From assembly GCF_041435495.1 (NCBI RefSeq), contig NZ_CP108644.1, positions 4,635,501 through 4,699,500 of the forward strand: a stretch of DNA of 64,000 nucleotides, given 5' to 3'. Below are positions 51,019 through 60,399 of this stretch, piece after piece. The notes under the pieces were generated by a model. It was not told the origin of the DNA. It was given only the letters and a program-made list of their open reading frames with translations, and did no database searches. Position 1 is the stretch's first letter; every line of letters begins with the position of its first letter. The DNA is from Streptomyces sp. NBC_01116. Lineage in GTDB: Bacteria; Actinomycetota; Actinomycetes; Streptomycetales; Streptomycetaceae. Position numbers and translations under genes: made by a program.

Positions 51019-52155
51019 GTGGCTGGATCCATCGCAGGAGAAGGAGCGGCGGTCGTCGAGGGGCGGCGCGCGGGCCCGCTGATCGTGACGGAGGACGTGG
51101 AACTGCTCGACGACCTGCTGCGGCTGTGCGCGGCGGCCGGAGCCGAGCCGGAAGTTCATCACGGGCCGCCCGGGCGCCGGGGCGGCTGGGAGCGGGCCCC
51201 GATGGTGCTGGTGGGAGATGACGCCGCCGCGCGTTGCCGGGGCGCCGGCCGCCGGAAGGGGGTGATGCTGGTGGGCCGGGACCAGGACGACCCGGACGTG
51301 TGGCGGCGAGCGGTGGAGATCGGGGCCGAGTACGTGCTGCGGTTGCCCGATTCCGAAGGGTGGCTCGTCGATCAGATCGCCAACGCCGCCGAAGGTGTGG
51401 GACGGCCCGCTTTCACCGTCGGTGTGATGGGCGGCAGGGGCGGCTCCGGCGCATCGACGCTGGCCTGCGCCCTTGCCGTGAGTGCGGCGAGGTCCGGAAG
51501 GCGGACGATGCTGATCGACGCCGACCCGTTGGGGGGCGGCATCGACGTCCTGCTCGGCGGCGAACGTGCCGAAGGCATGCGGTGGCCGGATTTCGCACAG
51601 TCGAAGGGCCGCCTGGGAGGCGGAGCCCTGGAGGACTCGCTGCCCGCGCTCCACGGGTTGCGGGTGCTGAGTTGGGGGCGGGACGACGAGGTGGTGATCC
51701 CGCCGCAGGCGATGCGTGCGGTGCTGGCCGCCGCGCGGCGACTCGGCGGGGTCGTGGTCGTGGACCTCCCGCGCCGGGTCGACGAGTCGGTCGCCGAAGC
51801 ACTGGCCCAGCTCGATCTCGGGCTCCTCGTGGTGCCGGGCGAACTGCGTGCGGTAGCAGCGGCCAAGCGCGTCGCCGCCACGGCCGGAATGGTCCTGGAC
51901 GACCTGCGAGTGGTGCCCCGGGGGCCCTATGCGTCCGGGCTGGACGGGCGATGGGTCGCTCAGGCCATCGGCCTCCCGCTGGTTGGTGAACTTCCCCTGG
52001 AATCAGGGCTCCTGGCCTCCCAGGACGACGGCACCCCACCCGGCGGCAGTGCCCGCGGGCCGCTGGCCCGGTTCTGTTCGGCCTTCTGGGAACAGGCGGC
52101 CGCGGCCGGTGACACCGGCCCCGTGTCCGGCCCGCCCGGGGGAGTGACGGCATGA
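51019..52155 (+). CDS. ssd: Ssd/CpaE-like septum-site/Tad P-loop protein
   Basis: The 378-residue protein belongs to the MinD/CpaE-related Ssd family linked to Tad pilus assembly and septum placement in actinobacteria. A degenerate receiver-like N-terminal part (about 20-110) precedes the P-loop domain: VGVMGGRGGSGASTLACAL, where the usual GKT is GAS, and MLIDADPLGGGIDVLLGG. VVVDLPRRVDES follows in switch II. The GTG start has GGAG upstream. The stop overlaps tadA (ATGA), forming the start of the tad operon. Confidence 0.9.
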   Translation: MAGSIAGEGAAVVEGRRAGPLIVTEDVELLDDLLRLCAAAGAEPEVHHGPPGRRGGWERAPMVLVGDDAAARCRGAGRRKGVMLVGRDQDDPDVWRRAVEIGAEYVLRLPDSEGWLVDQIANAAEGVGRPAFTVGVMGGRGGSGASTLACALAVSAARSGRRTMLIDADPLGGGIDVLLGGERAEGMRWPDFAQSKGRLGGGALEDSLPALHGLRVLSWGRDDEVVIPPQAMRAVLAAARRLGGVVVVDLPRRVDESVAEALAQLDLGLLVVPGELRAVAAAKRVAATAGMVLDDLRVVPRGPYASGLDGRWVAQAIGLPLVGELPLESGLLASQDDGTPPGGSARGPLARFCSAFWEQAAAAGDTGPVSGPPGGVTA

Positions 52156-53045
52156 CGGACGAACTGCTCGACGCCGTACGCCAGCGGCTGGCACGCAGTG
52201 GCGCCGCTCCCACCCCGGCCGGAGTGGCCACCGCTCTGCGGGCCCAGGGGCGGCTGCTGGGTGATGCCGAGGTGCTCGGGGCGGCGGCAGAGTTGCGCGG
52301 CGAACTCGTCGGCACGGGAGTGCTGGAGCCGTTGCTCGCGGATCCGGAGGTGACCGATGTGCTGGTCTCCGCACCGGACCGGGTATGGGTGGACCGGGGC
52401 GGCGGGCTCCAGCTGACGGGCGTCACCTTCGTGGACGCGGCGGCGGTGCGGAGACTGGCCCAGCGGCTCGCCGCGGTGGCCGGCAGGAGGCTGGACGACG
52501 CACGGCCCTGGGTGGACGCACGCCTTCCTGACGGCACCCGCATGCACGCCGTACTGCCCCCGGTGTCCGTCGGCTCGACCTGCCTCTCCCTGCGCGTGGT
52601 GCGGCCGCGGGCCTTCTCCCTGGCGGAGTTGGTGGAGGCGGGCACGGTGCCGCCGGGCGGAGACCGGATCCTGCGGGCCCTCGTGGAAGCGCGGATCTCC
52701 TATGTGATCAGCGGCGGCACGGGGGCGGGCAAGACGACGCTCCTCGCCAGCCTGCTGGGCGCGGTCGGCGTGAACGAGCGGATCGTGCTCGCCGAGGACT
52801 CCGCCGAACTGCGGCCGGACCATCCGCATGTGGTCCGCCTGGAGTCCCGTCCGGCCAATCAGGAGGGTGCGGGCCGGGTGACGTTGCGCGATCTGGTGCG
52901 GCAGGCGTTGCGCATGCGGCCCGATCGGCTGGTGGTCGGAGAGGTGCGGGGCGCCGAGGTCACCGAGTTGCTGGCCGCCTTGAACACCGGACACGAAGGC
53001 GGGTGCTGTCGGATGGCTCTGAAGATTTCAGTACCGCAAGATTAA
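52152..53045 (+). pseudogene. tadA: TadA/CpaF-type pilus assembly ATPase, truncated by transposon insertion
   Basis: The first 285 codons (to 53006) encode a typical TadA/CpaF secretion ATPase: helical N-terminal domain, PAS-like region, Walker A SGGTGAGKTTLLAS, the Asp box EDSAELRPDHPHVV, Walker B RPDRLVVGEVRG and the His box LNTGHEGGC. Directly after this Cys the reading enters foreign DNA and stops at 53045 after 12 unrelated residues. The missing part, which should start GTVHAN, holds the rest of the ATPase C-domain, so the product is almost certainly non-functional. The rest of tadA and the tad genes should lie beyond the inserted element. Confidence 0.9.
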
Positions 53046-53088
53046 TTTCAGTAGAGATTTCAGTACCGCACGGAAGATTTCAGTGGCG
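53021..53088. repeat. Transposon end repeat array
   Basis: AGATTTCAGTACCGCA-type repeats occur at 53023-53038, 53055-53070 and (shortened, AGATTTCAGTGGCG) 53075-53088, with a partial copy ATTTCAGTA near 53045. They are spaced about 12-20 bp apart, beside the insertion junction at 53007. They are likely binding sites for the element's transposase. Confidence 0.8.
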
Positions 53089-53157
53089 TCACCTAGGGTG
53101 ATGATGACTCAGGGCTGAGGGGCAGCGTCAACTGGCCATGGGTATGTACCGTGCGGT

Positions 53158-54294
53158 GTGGTCGATTCTCACGTCGCCGACCAGATTCGGCGTTTGCCCG
53201 TTGTGCCGTTGCCGCTGCGGCGGGAGTCCTTGCTGAGCTGGCTGGACCACTTGGCGGCGGGGTACGAGGTCTCTCGTATGCACATGGCGGAAGCCTGCGG
53301 CCTCTTGCGCCACCCTGATGGGCCATCAAGGATCGCGGCCTCTGGGCCGACTTCGGCCGTGTACGGCTTGGGCGACGCGGATGCTGTCCGGGTAGAACGG
53401 GCAACAGGCCTCTCGGCTTGCGAAGTTCAGGCCATGACTTGGTCGCGCTTTGTCGGCACGGCCGTGAGGTCTGAGCTGATCGAAGCGAGCCCGCGGGAGC
53501 GTTTCCGTGTGATGAAGGCGAGTTGGATCGACCCGCGGGAGCTGAGGTTCTGCCCATCTTGCATAGATGAGAAGGACGGCCGTTGGCCGCTGGAGTGGTG
53601 CACACCATGGGCGTTCGCGTGCTTGCGGCACGGTTGCTACCTGCTGGCCGAATGTCCGACGTGCCGTACACCGATACGTGCCGGCGTCAGACTCGGGCAG
53701 GGCGTTTGCCGCGGTTTCGAGAAGCATCATCTGACCGACGCCGTCACCTGGCGGTGCGGCATGGAGTATCGGAAGATGCAAGCTCCTGACCTGCAGGACA
53801 AGCTGTTGGCCTACCTGCAACGGTTGTTGGACAGCCATCTCAGCAGCACCCGGCAGGAGTTCGTCCACGCCAGGGGTGACTTTGCTGATCTTGCGGCGAT
53901 GGCGGAATTTGCGTTGTTTCTGGCTGCTCCAGAACATTTGGATGGTGCTGACCCCGTTGTTGTACAGAGCTTCGCCGAGTTCCGTCGCAGATCTGCACTC
54001 ACGCACGGTGGGCCGATGTTGGAAGAGGCCGAACCGATGGTGCGAACAGCGGGGTTGCGGATCGCCTCGCAGATTGTGTTCAGCGACAATCCATGGGCCA
54101 CCGCACGAGCGATTGCCGACTTCGCCTCCCGGCCGCTGGCTTCTCGAGCCAGACCGTTGCATGAGGCATGGCTCAAAAGGCCGCCGCAGGACACCACCGA
54201 GCGGCTGGAGGGAATCGTGCGGTCGGTGCGTATCGCGGCGCCCTCAACACGCGGGCCTGACGGGCGGATTCTGGAGCGTGCTCTGTATGAATGA
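53158..54294 (+). CDS. tniQ: TniQ-family transposition protein
   Basis: This 378-residue TniQ/TnsD-type protein takes part in target selection in Tn5053/Tn7-like transposition. The N-terminal RRLPVVPLPLRRESLLSWL stretch is the TniQ start motif. The zinc finger spans about 125-170, with RFCPSC, WCTPWAFACLRHGCYLL and ECPTC. The C-terminal half is helical and less conserved. GTG 53158 lacks a ribosome site, and no better in-frame start was found. It lies just inside the transposon end and points away from tadA. Confidence 0.88.
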   Translation: MVDSHVADQIRRLPVVPLPLRRESLLSWLDHLAAGYEVSRMHMAEACGLLRHPDGPSRIAASGPTSAVYGLGDADAVRVERATGLSACEVQAMTWSRFVGTAVRSELIEASPRERFRVMKASWIDPRELRFCPSCIDEKDGRWPLEWCTPWAFACLRHGCYLLAECPTCRTPIRAGVRLGQGVCRGFEKHHLTDAVTWRCGMEYRKMQAPDLQDKLLAYLQRLLDSHLSSTRQEFVHARGDFADLAAMAEFALFLAAPEHLDGADPVVVQSFAEFRRRSALTHGGPMLEEAEPMVRTAGLRIASQIVFSDNPWATARAIADFASRPLASRARPLHEAWLKRPPQDTTERLEGIVRSVRIAAPSTRGPDGRILERALYE

Positions 54295-54807
54295 GTGCGG
54301 CCCAGTCTCTGTCAGGCGCTGCTGATGACCGGGCGGCCAATCGGCCATAAGCAGGGCGCACACCAGGTGGGGCGGGACCTATCTGGCCAGCCTCGGGTTT
54401 TCGCTGGTGACGCATCCGTCGGCGCGGCTGCGGGCGATTAGCATCGTCCCGCAGGCCGTCAGAGGCTTCGCCGGAACAGGCGCTGCAGCAAGGATGCTGA
54501 GGTGTTCTGACGCGGTGCGGGGACGGCGAGGTCGGAGGTGGGCGGCGGCGCCCGAGGCGTCGAACGGGGCATGGCGGGTGCTGAGGTGAGCAGCGCGATG
54601 CCGCGTTCGACGGCGAGCGTTGCGGGGGAGACGCCTGGACGCTTGTCCGCCGAGGGGGAAGGTTGACTGCGGTGAGTCCCCTGACAGAGCGCACCCTCAA
54701 GCCGCTGACCTTCACCGTGTTGAAGTCGTTCTGAAGGAACTTAGCTGCCATCGCGTGGCTACTCAGGACCTCGCGATCAGCGATACGAACCCAATACAGG
54801 CCCGAGG
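54295..54807. other. Non-coding gap between tniQ and the defence operon
   Basis: No convincing gene in these 513 bases. Short open frames exist on both strands, such as MSPLTERTLKPLTFTVLKSF at about 54671, but none has a ribosome site plus recognisable similarity. The region separates convergent transcripts (tniQ plus strand, helicase minus strand), so a terminator is expected. None is obvious. Confidence 0.4.
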
Positions 54808-57588
54808 CTAGTTCTCCCGCTTGCGACAAATGCCAGCGTGGTCGCAGGACGCGCAGGACGCGCACCAGACGGGCAGGCGCGGCAGGACGTTGGTACGCAG
54901 CGCATCGCCAGCTGCAGCAACGCGCTGCGTCAGGGAGTCCATGTGCTGGGGGTCCACTGTCTCGCGAGTCGACTTGCCGGCCTTGTCGAGGTTGAGCACC
55001 TCGACCAGGTCTGCGTTCTGCCCGGTCAGTTCCCGGTAGCCCAAGGCGTACAGGTGTAGCTGGTCCCGAGTCAGGTCCTCGGCTTGCGCGCGTTCGGTCG
55101 ACTTAAAGTCGACGATCGAGGTCATTTCGCTGTCGAGCCGCTTGATCAGATCGACTCGGCCGATGACCGTGACGCCGGGAGCAGGGTGAATCTCTACGGG
55201 TTGCTCGGAGTAGACGGTCTGGCGCAGGGTTGCCGAGTTCTCCTGTAGGTAGCGCTGCACAGACGAGATCGCGGCCGGCCGGAGCTGCTCGTACGCGGCC
55301 ACGTTGGCGAAGGGAAGGTTCAGGTGCCGGTTCACGAGATCCTCAGCTTCGCCGGGGGCCGCGTAGTCGCCTTCGATCGCACGCTTGTGAATCTCGGCCA
55401 TGGCATCGTGCAAGGACTTGCCATAGCCGATTTCCTTCTGAAGGGGGGAGTCGAAGCCGTAGAGGAGGCGCAGCTTAAACGAATACGGGCATTCGAAAAG
55501 GTACTTCAGGTCGGAGAATGACATGACGACGTCGGGCGTGCCGCGACGCGGTGCCGGAGTGAGGCGCTGCTGCGTCGAGGGGGCGATCTCGCGGGTGAGG
55601 ACGGTGCTTACGCGCGTCGCTTCGGTGAAGAAGACCGACTGGGCCTTGCCCGTCGTCTTGCCGTTGGAGGCGAAGGTGAGGGCCAGGTATTTCTGGGCTC
55701 GGGTCGCCGCGACGTAGAACAGGCGGCGCTCGTCCTCCTCGCCGCCGCGGTAGCGGTCGGCGTCCGGGACGAGTTCACGTTCAATGATGTGAAAGATATT
55801 GGTTCCGCCGGACGCCCGAGACGGGAAGGTGTTCTTGCGCAGTGCCGGAAGGTAAACGGCAGGCCACTGCATTCCTTTGGCCTGGTGCACGGTGGCGATG
55901 ACGACTGCGTCGGGCTGGGCATACCCGGTGTCGCGGTCCGCTTCCGCATAGTAGTTCGGTGCCTGGTTCTCCAGCCAGGAAGCGAAGCTGATGAAGCGAT
56001 CCTGCGGCGTACTGGTCAGGAAGATCTTCTCGTAGTCGCCGATCGCGGTGGAGAAGCGGCCAAGGTTGTAGTAAACGAGCTCGCCGCGGTCACCAGGCAC
56101 GGTTTCCTCGCGCAGTCCTGCCGCTTCGAGAAAGTCGAGGAAGGTGCCCTGGAGGGTGGTCGCGTCCCAGGGACGAGAGGAGTCCCACATCATGGCTTTG
56201 TCGAGGACGCGTGAGATCGCGGCTCGCAGGTCAGCCTCGGTGAGCGCGAGATCCGCTGCAAGCCAGGTGCCAACGACGGTGTCCGCGTCGACGAGGGAGG
56301 CGGTGTACCGGAACAGGCTGCACGCGGCCACGACCTCGGGTGTTTCAAAAAGCTTGGTAAGGCCTTTGATCACGTAGGGCACGCCGCGGCTGCGGAGTTC
56401 CTCGACCAGCGGTCCGGCATCCGCTTTAACCGAACGGAACAGGACCGCGTTGTCGGACCACGTCATGCCGCGCGCCGGCGCGTCGCTGCCGTCCTCGAAC
56501 GGGACACCGCGCAGTGTTTCGATCCTGTCGACGATCCAGCGAGCCTCCTCCTGCTGGTTGGCGAAATCCACTGCCAGGATGTCGCCCAGGTCGAAGCTCT
56601 GATGCCCGGCGGCGACCATCTGCTTCGGCAGCCGGTGCTCATCCGGGATGCGGTCGACGTAGGTGCGTGCGAGTTCGACGATCGCAGGGCTGGAGCGGAA
56701 GTTCTCGTTTAGGGTGACGCGCGCGACGTCCTTGTACCGGTCTTCGACGTTGAGAATGTTCGCTACCGCGCTACCGCGCCACTGGTAGATAGTCTGGTCG
56801 TCGTCGCCGACGACGCACAGGTTGGCGCCGAACTGAGTCAGCCCCCGGATTAGCCGCTCCTGGATCGGGTTGGTGTCCTGGTACTCGTCGACCACGACGT
56901 AGCGGACGCTGTCCCTGATGTGATTGCGCAGGTTCAGGATCGAATCGGCCTCCTCGTCGTCGCCCTCGAGGAGCGTGACAGCGTTGAGTAGGATCGCCGT
57001 GTAGTCGAAGTACCGCCGTGCTGCCAGCAGCTCCTGGTACTTGTCGAGGCCTTCCTTGACGTCGGGACGGAGACCGGCGATGTCCACGTCGTCCTCGCGC
57101 AGGATCGACATAGCCTGTTGGTAAAGCTTCGAGTGGATGTAGCGCCGCAGAGGCTTCTCGGCCCCCTGGACGACGTGATTGGTTGTGGTCAGGCCGGATT
57201 TGGCGCTGTTCTTGTCAATGATCAGTCGAGTCTGTACGTCATTAAGCACGTTGTACTTGAACGCCTCCGGCACGTGGCTGTGCAGCAAGTCCAGGGCGTA
57301 CCCGTGCATTGTGCCGATGTACATCTCGGCCAAGCCGTTAATCTCGCCGTGCTGAGACTTGATGCGCGCGTAGACGCGCTCCTTCAGCTCACCTGCTGCC
57401 TTCTCGGTGAAGGTGAACGCAACGATGTGCTTGGGCTGCGTCGTAGTTCCGTCTGGGCCGGTCTTGCCGAGGAGCCCGGCGATCCGCCTGGAGAGCACCT
57501 CAGTCTTCCCGGATCCGGCGCAGGCGACGATCAGCAGATTCTGGTCAGTCGTGGCAATCGCTTCCGCTTGTGCCTTAGTGAACTGCAT
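54808..57588 (-). CDS. UvrD-like SF1 helicase with C-terminal RecB/AddB-type Fe-S nuclease
   Basis: The 926-residue protein joins an ATP-dependent SF1 helicase (about 1-650) to a PD-(D/E)XK domain (about 690-926). Helicase motifs: IVACAGSGKTEVLSRRI (Walker A), DEYQDTNPIQE (motif II), GDDDQTIYQWRGS (III), NENFRSS (IV), ATVHQAKGMQWPAVYL (V) and YVAATRAQKYL (VI). Nuclease motifs: SFSDLKYLFECPYSF (first Cys of the Fe-S staple), GRVDLIK, VDFKST, DQLHLYALGY and the final CASCASCDHAGIC Cys cluster. It probably unwinds and degrades target DNA. ATG 57588 follows GAGAGGAG and begins 19 bases after the methyltransferase stop. Confidence 0.92.
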   Translation of the reverse strand: MQFTKAQAEAIATTDQNLLIVACAGSGKTEVLSRRIAGLLGKTGPDGTTTQPKHIVAFTFTEKAAGELKERVYARIKSQHGEINGLAEMYIGTMHGYALDLLHSHVPEAFKYNVLNDVQTRLIIDKNSAKSGLTTTNHVVQGAEKPLRRYIHSKLYQQAMSILREDDVDIAGLRPDVKEGLDKYQELLAARRYFDYTAILLNAVTLLEGDDEEADSILNLRNHIRDSVRYVVVDEYQDTNPIQERLIRGLTQFGANLCVVGDDDQTIYQWRGSAVANILNVEDRYKDVARVTLNENFRSSPAIVELARTYVDRIPDEHRLPKQMVAAGHQSFDLGDILAVDFANQQEEARWIVDRIETLRGVPFEDGSDAPARGMTWSDNAVLFRSVKADAGPLVEELRSRGVPYVIKGLTKLFETPEVVAACSLFRYTASLVDADTVVGTWLAADLALTEADLRAAISRVLDKAMMWDSSRPWDATTLQGTFLDFLEAAGLREETVPGDRGELVYYNLGRFSTAIGDYEKIFLTSTPQDRFISFASWLENQAPNYYAEADRDTGYAQPDAVVIATVHQAKGMQWPAVYLPALRKNTFPSRASGGTNIFHIIERELVPDADRYRGGEEDERRLFYVAATRAQKYLALTFASNGKTTGKAQSVFFTEATRVSTVLTREIAPSTQQRLTPAPRRGTPDVVMSFSDLKYLFECPYSFKLRLLYGFDSPLQKEIGYGKSLHDAMAEIHKRAIEGDYAAPGEAEDLVNRHLNLPFANVAAYEQLRPAAISSVQRYLQENSATLRQTVYSEQPVEIHPAPGVTVIGRVDLIKRLDSEMTSIVDFKSTERAQAEDLTRDQLHLYALGYRELTGQNADLVEVLNLDKAGKSTRETVDPQHMDSLTQRVAAAGDALRTNVLPRLPVWCASCASCDHAGICRKREN

Positions 57589-57607
57589 CGTGTTGCTCCT
57601 CTCCCGT

Positions 57608-60397
57608 TCAGACCTCGATGACCTTGAGGACTTCGTCGCCGTAGTAGTTAATGACCTTGACGGCGATCTTCCCGGATACCGGTTTGGCGAAGGGCCTCGA
57701 CCGGGTGGCGTAGAGAGAGGCCCAGGCATCCTGATCAATTTCTGCCTTGAGCGTCTTCTGTAGTTTCTCGTAGGGATTGAGGTCGCCGGGCTTGCCCTCG
57801 CTCTTGCCGTTGAAGTAGACATGCCGCACGAAGAACGCATCGCTGTCGTAGTCAGTGTCCAGGGACCAGAGCATGATGCTGTCGATGGTGAGCGAGCTGA
57901 TCTTCCCGGTGGTGGGGTTGTAGGTGTCCACGCCCTTGACCTCGACGACGAGCTGTCCGTCCGAGGTCTCGGTCACCTCAATGTCCGGCTCGCCAAAGAC
58001 AGTGAACAGGTTCGCAGTGCTCGACTTGGCCAGTTCGTCCCCCATTGAGAGGTCGGCGTTCATCCTGACCAGCATCACCGGCAGCTTGCCCACGGTCCGC
58101 TCGCGGACGACCGAGGCGAAGTTCTGCGCTGCGGGCTTGAACTCGGCTACCGCCTCGACCGCCGTCGGGTCGAAGGCGAAACCGAGGACGAGCAACAGGT
58201 CCAAGTTGCCGGCCGCGATGGCCTCTCGAGCCGCGTTCTTGATGAACAGCGGGTCCACCGTCCCGTACTCGGGACCGAGGGCGATACCGACCCGAGCCGG
58301 GGTGCCAGCGTCGGCCTGCTCGCGCACGCCGACTGCGGTCAGGGTGCGTCCTGAGGCTGGCTCGATGGACTCGAAGACGAGCCGCTCGTCACGGATACCG
58401 TTCTGCACCCCGGCAGTCTTGATGTGCTCCAGGATCGTCTCGGCATAGGAGCCGCCGCCAGTGGCCTGCTTCGCGGCCTGCTCCGATTTCGGAAGCTCGC
58501 CGTCGAAGGAGATCGATCGGTGCGGCGAGAGCGACTCGACCGTGAAGGGGCCGGCGACGCGCAGCGCCTTTTTGTTTTCGTAGGCACGGTCAAAAAGAGT
58601 CTCGTACTCGGCGTGCCTTTGAATCGCCGTCTCGATCGCTGCCCGAGACATCCCGGGCTCGATGTCGGGATTGTTGGCAATGGCCTTGAGGGTGATGTGC
58701 GGCACTCGCTCGTAGATAAATCCCCGATGGACATCGTTACTCGATGCCGTACGGTTGGGCTCCTGTCCGCTCAGCTCGGCTTCCTTGGCTTTGCCCTCGA
58801 TAGAGTCGGCAAGCAGGTAGGCCGGGTACTTGGCGCCCATGATCCGATGCCGCGCCAAGGCGATCGCCACCCGCGAGGTGTCGATGGTGATCCAGCGGCG
58901 GCCCCACTGCTCTGCAACGTGGGCCGTGGTGCCCGAGCCACAGGTCGGGTCGAGGACCAGGTCGCCCGGGTCGGTCACCATCAGCATGCAGCGTTCGATG
59001 ACCTTCGTGTTCGTCTGGACGACGTAGAGCTTGTCCGCCCCGAAGCCGGCAGTGCTCGTGTCGTCCCAAAAATTGTTGTACGGGTACGCCGGGAAGTCGT
59101 TGATGTATCGCACATAGCGAAGGGTGTTGCCCGCCGCACCAAGGCGCCCCGCAGCGAGTAGGCGCTCCATGCCAGCCTCGTTGGTCTTCCATCGCGATTG
59201 CATGGTCGGACGGAAGGTCTTTCCTTCAAATTCGACCGGGAACCATGACGCTGCGCCCTCGCCCTTCTCGCGGCCGGCGCTTTGGCTGGTGATGTTGTCC
59301 AGGCCGAAGACCTTTGCTTTGTCGTTAAGTAGCGACGGATCCCTGCGCTCTTCGGGCGTCATCTTCCGACGCGTTCCATCGGCCTCTTCTACGGAGGTAT
59401 AGGTGGAGGAGCCGTCCCCGCCGACGCTCTTCTGGCGGAACATCTGCCGGTACTTGGTCTTGTCCCGGGTGTGCGAGTACCACAGGATGTAGTCGACCGT
59501 GCCGGGGAGCAAGTTTCCGGTAGCACCTGTCGTGGTGCGGAATGAGATCTGTGCGCAGAAGTTCGCAGCGCCGAAGACCTCGTCGAGGAGCGATCGAACA
59601 AGGTGGACGTTCTGGTCGCCGATCTGAACGAAGACGGACCCCGACTCGGTCAGCAGGTCCCGCGCGACCGTGAGCCGGTCGCGTAGATACGTCAGGTACG
59701 AGCTGATGCCCAGTTCCCAGGTGTCTCGGAACGCCTTGACCTGCTCGACCTCACGTGTGGTGTGCGCGAGGTTTCCGTCCTTGACATCGCGGGACTTGGT
59801 CGATACCTGCCAGTTTGAGTTGAACTTGATCCCATAGGGCGGGTCCAAAAAGACCATCTGGACTTTCTGGCGCAGGTCCTCCCGCTCCGCGAGGGAGGCC
59901 ATGACCTGGAGTGAGTCACCCAGGATCATCCGGTTGGCCCAGTTCATCTGGTGGTGATACCAGTCGACTTTATCCAATTCGTCCTCGATACCGTCCTGGA
60001 AGTAGTCGAGGTTGAAGAGCCCTTGGGGCTCCTCCGGCGCTGGCTTGCGACTCTTCGTCTCTTTGAGAAGTTCATTGATCAGGTACTGCGGTTCGATCCG
60101 CTCCTGGCGGAAGATCGGCGGGGCTGCGACAACAAAGTCGGCCTGGTCTGTCTCGTCCTTACCCGTCCAGACCAGCTGCGGGTCCAGAGCACGGTCGCGC
60201 TGCTCAGCTGGCAGCCAGGGCGTACGGGGGTAGGCCACGTCCTGTACCGCTTCCGCTTCCTCGGTCATTAGGTCGGCTGCGTCGGCGGTCGGGATGTTGA
60301 TGCGCTTCTCTTCGTGCCTTATGGCCTGCGCCCCCTCGACGCCCACTGGGCCTGCGGGACTGCCGGCGGCGGCACTGTGCCTCTTCGCGGTGGCCAT
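57608..60397 (-). CDS. Beta-class (type III Mod-like) DNA methyltransferase
   Basis: The 929-residue protein has the catalytic motif DPPYGIKFNS (motif IV) at about residue 185 before the AdoMet motif LDPTCGSGTTAHVAEQW at about 490, the motif order of beta-class N6-adenine or N4-cytosine methylases. The region between them (about 280-470) is likely the target-recognition part. The C-terminal 350 residues are extra, beyond the usual Mod length of about 650. The ATG is 2 bases from the stop of the Res-like gene, and the stop is 19 bases before the UvrD-like gene. It protects host DNA in a restriction or phage-exclusion system. Confidence 0.93.
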   Translation of the reverse strand: MATAKRHSAAAGSPAGPVGVEGAQAIRHEEKRINIPTADAADLMTEEAEAVQDVAYPRTPWLPAEQRDRALDPQLVWTGKDETDQADFVVAAPPIFRQERIEPQYLINELLKETKSRKPAPEEPQGLFNLDYFQDGIEDELDKVDWYHHQMNWANRMILGDSLQVMASLAEREDLRQKVQMVFLDPPYGIKFNSNWQVSTKSRDVKDGNLAHTTREVEQVKAFRDTWELGISSYLTYLRDRLTVARDLLTESGSVFVQIGDQNVHLVRSLLDEVFGAANFCAQISFRTTTGATGNLLPGTVDYILWYSHTRDKTKYRQMFRQKSVGGDGSSTYTSVEEADGTRRKMTPEERRDPSLLNDKAKVFGLDNITSQSAGREKGEGAASWFPVEFEGKTFRPTMQSRWKTNEAGMERLLAAGRLGAAGNTLRYVRYINDFPAYPYNNFWDDTSTAGFGADKLYVVQTNTKVIERCMLMVTDPGDLVLDPTCGSGTTAHVAEQWGRRWITIDTSRVAIALARHRIMGAKYPAYLLADSIEGKAKEAELSGQEPNRTASSNDVHRGFIYERVPHITLKAIANNPDIEPGMSRAAIETAIQRHAEYETLFDRAYENKKALRVAGPFTVESLSPHRSISFDGELPKSEQAAKQATGGGSYAETILEHIKTAGVQNGIRDERLVFESIEPASGRTLTAVGVREQADAGTPARVGIALGPEYGTVDPLFIKNAAREAIAAGNLDLLLVLGFAFDPTAVEAVAEFKPAAQNFASVVRERTVGKLPVMLVRMNADLSMGDELAKSSTANLFTVFGEPDIEVTETSDGQLVVEVKGVDTYNPTTGKISSLTIDSIMLWSLDTDYDSDAFFVRHVYFNGKSEGKPGDLNPYEKLQKTLKAEIDQDAWASLYATRSRPFAKPVSGKIAVKVINYYGDEVLKVIEV

Positions 60398-60399
60398 GG

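Noticed and set aside
54295..54807. Short ORFs between tniQ and the UvrD-like gene as tniB or toxin genes
   Set aside because: No P-loop, no ribosome site with a recognisable domain, and frames are broken.
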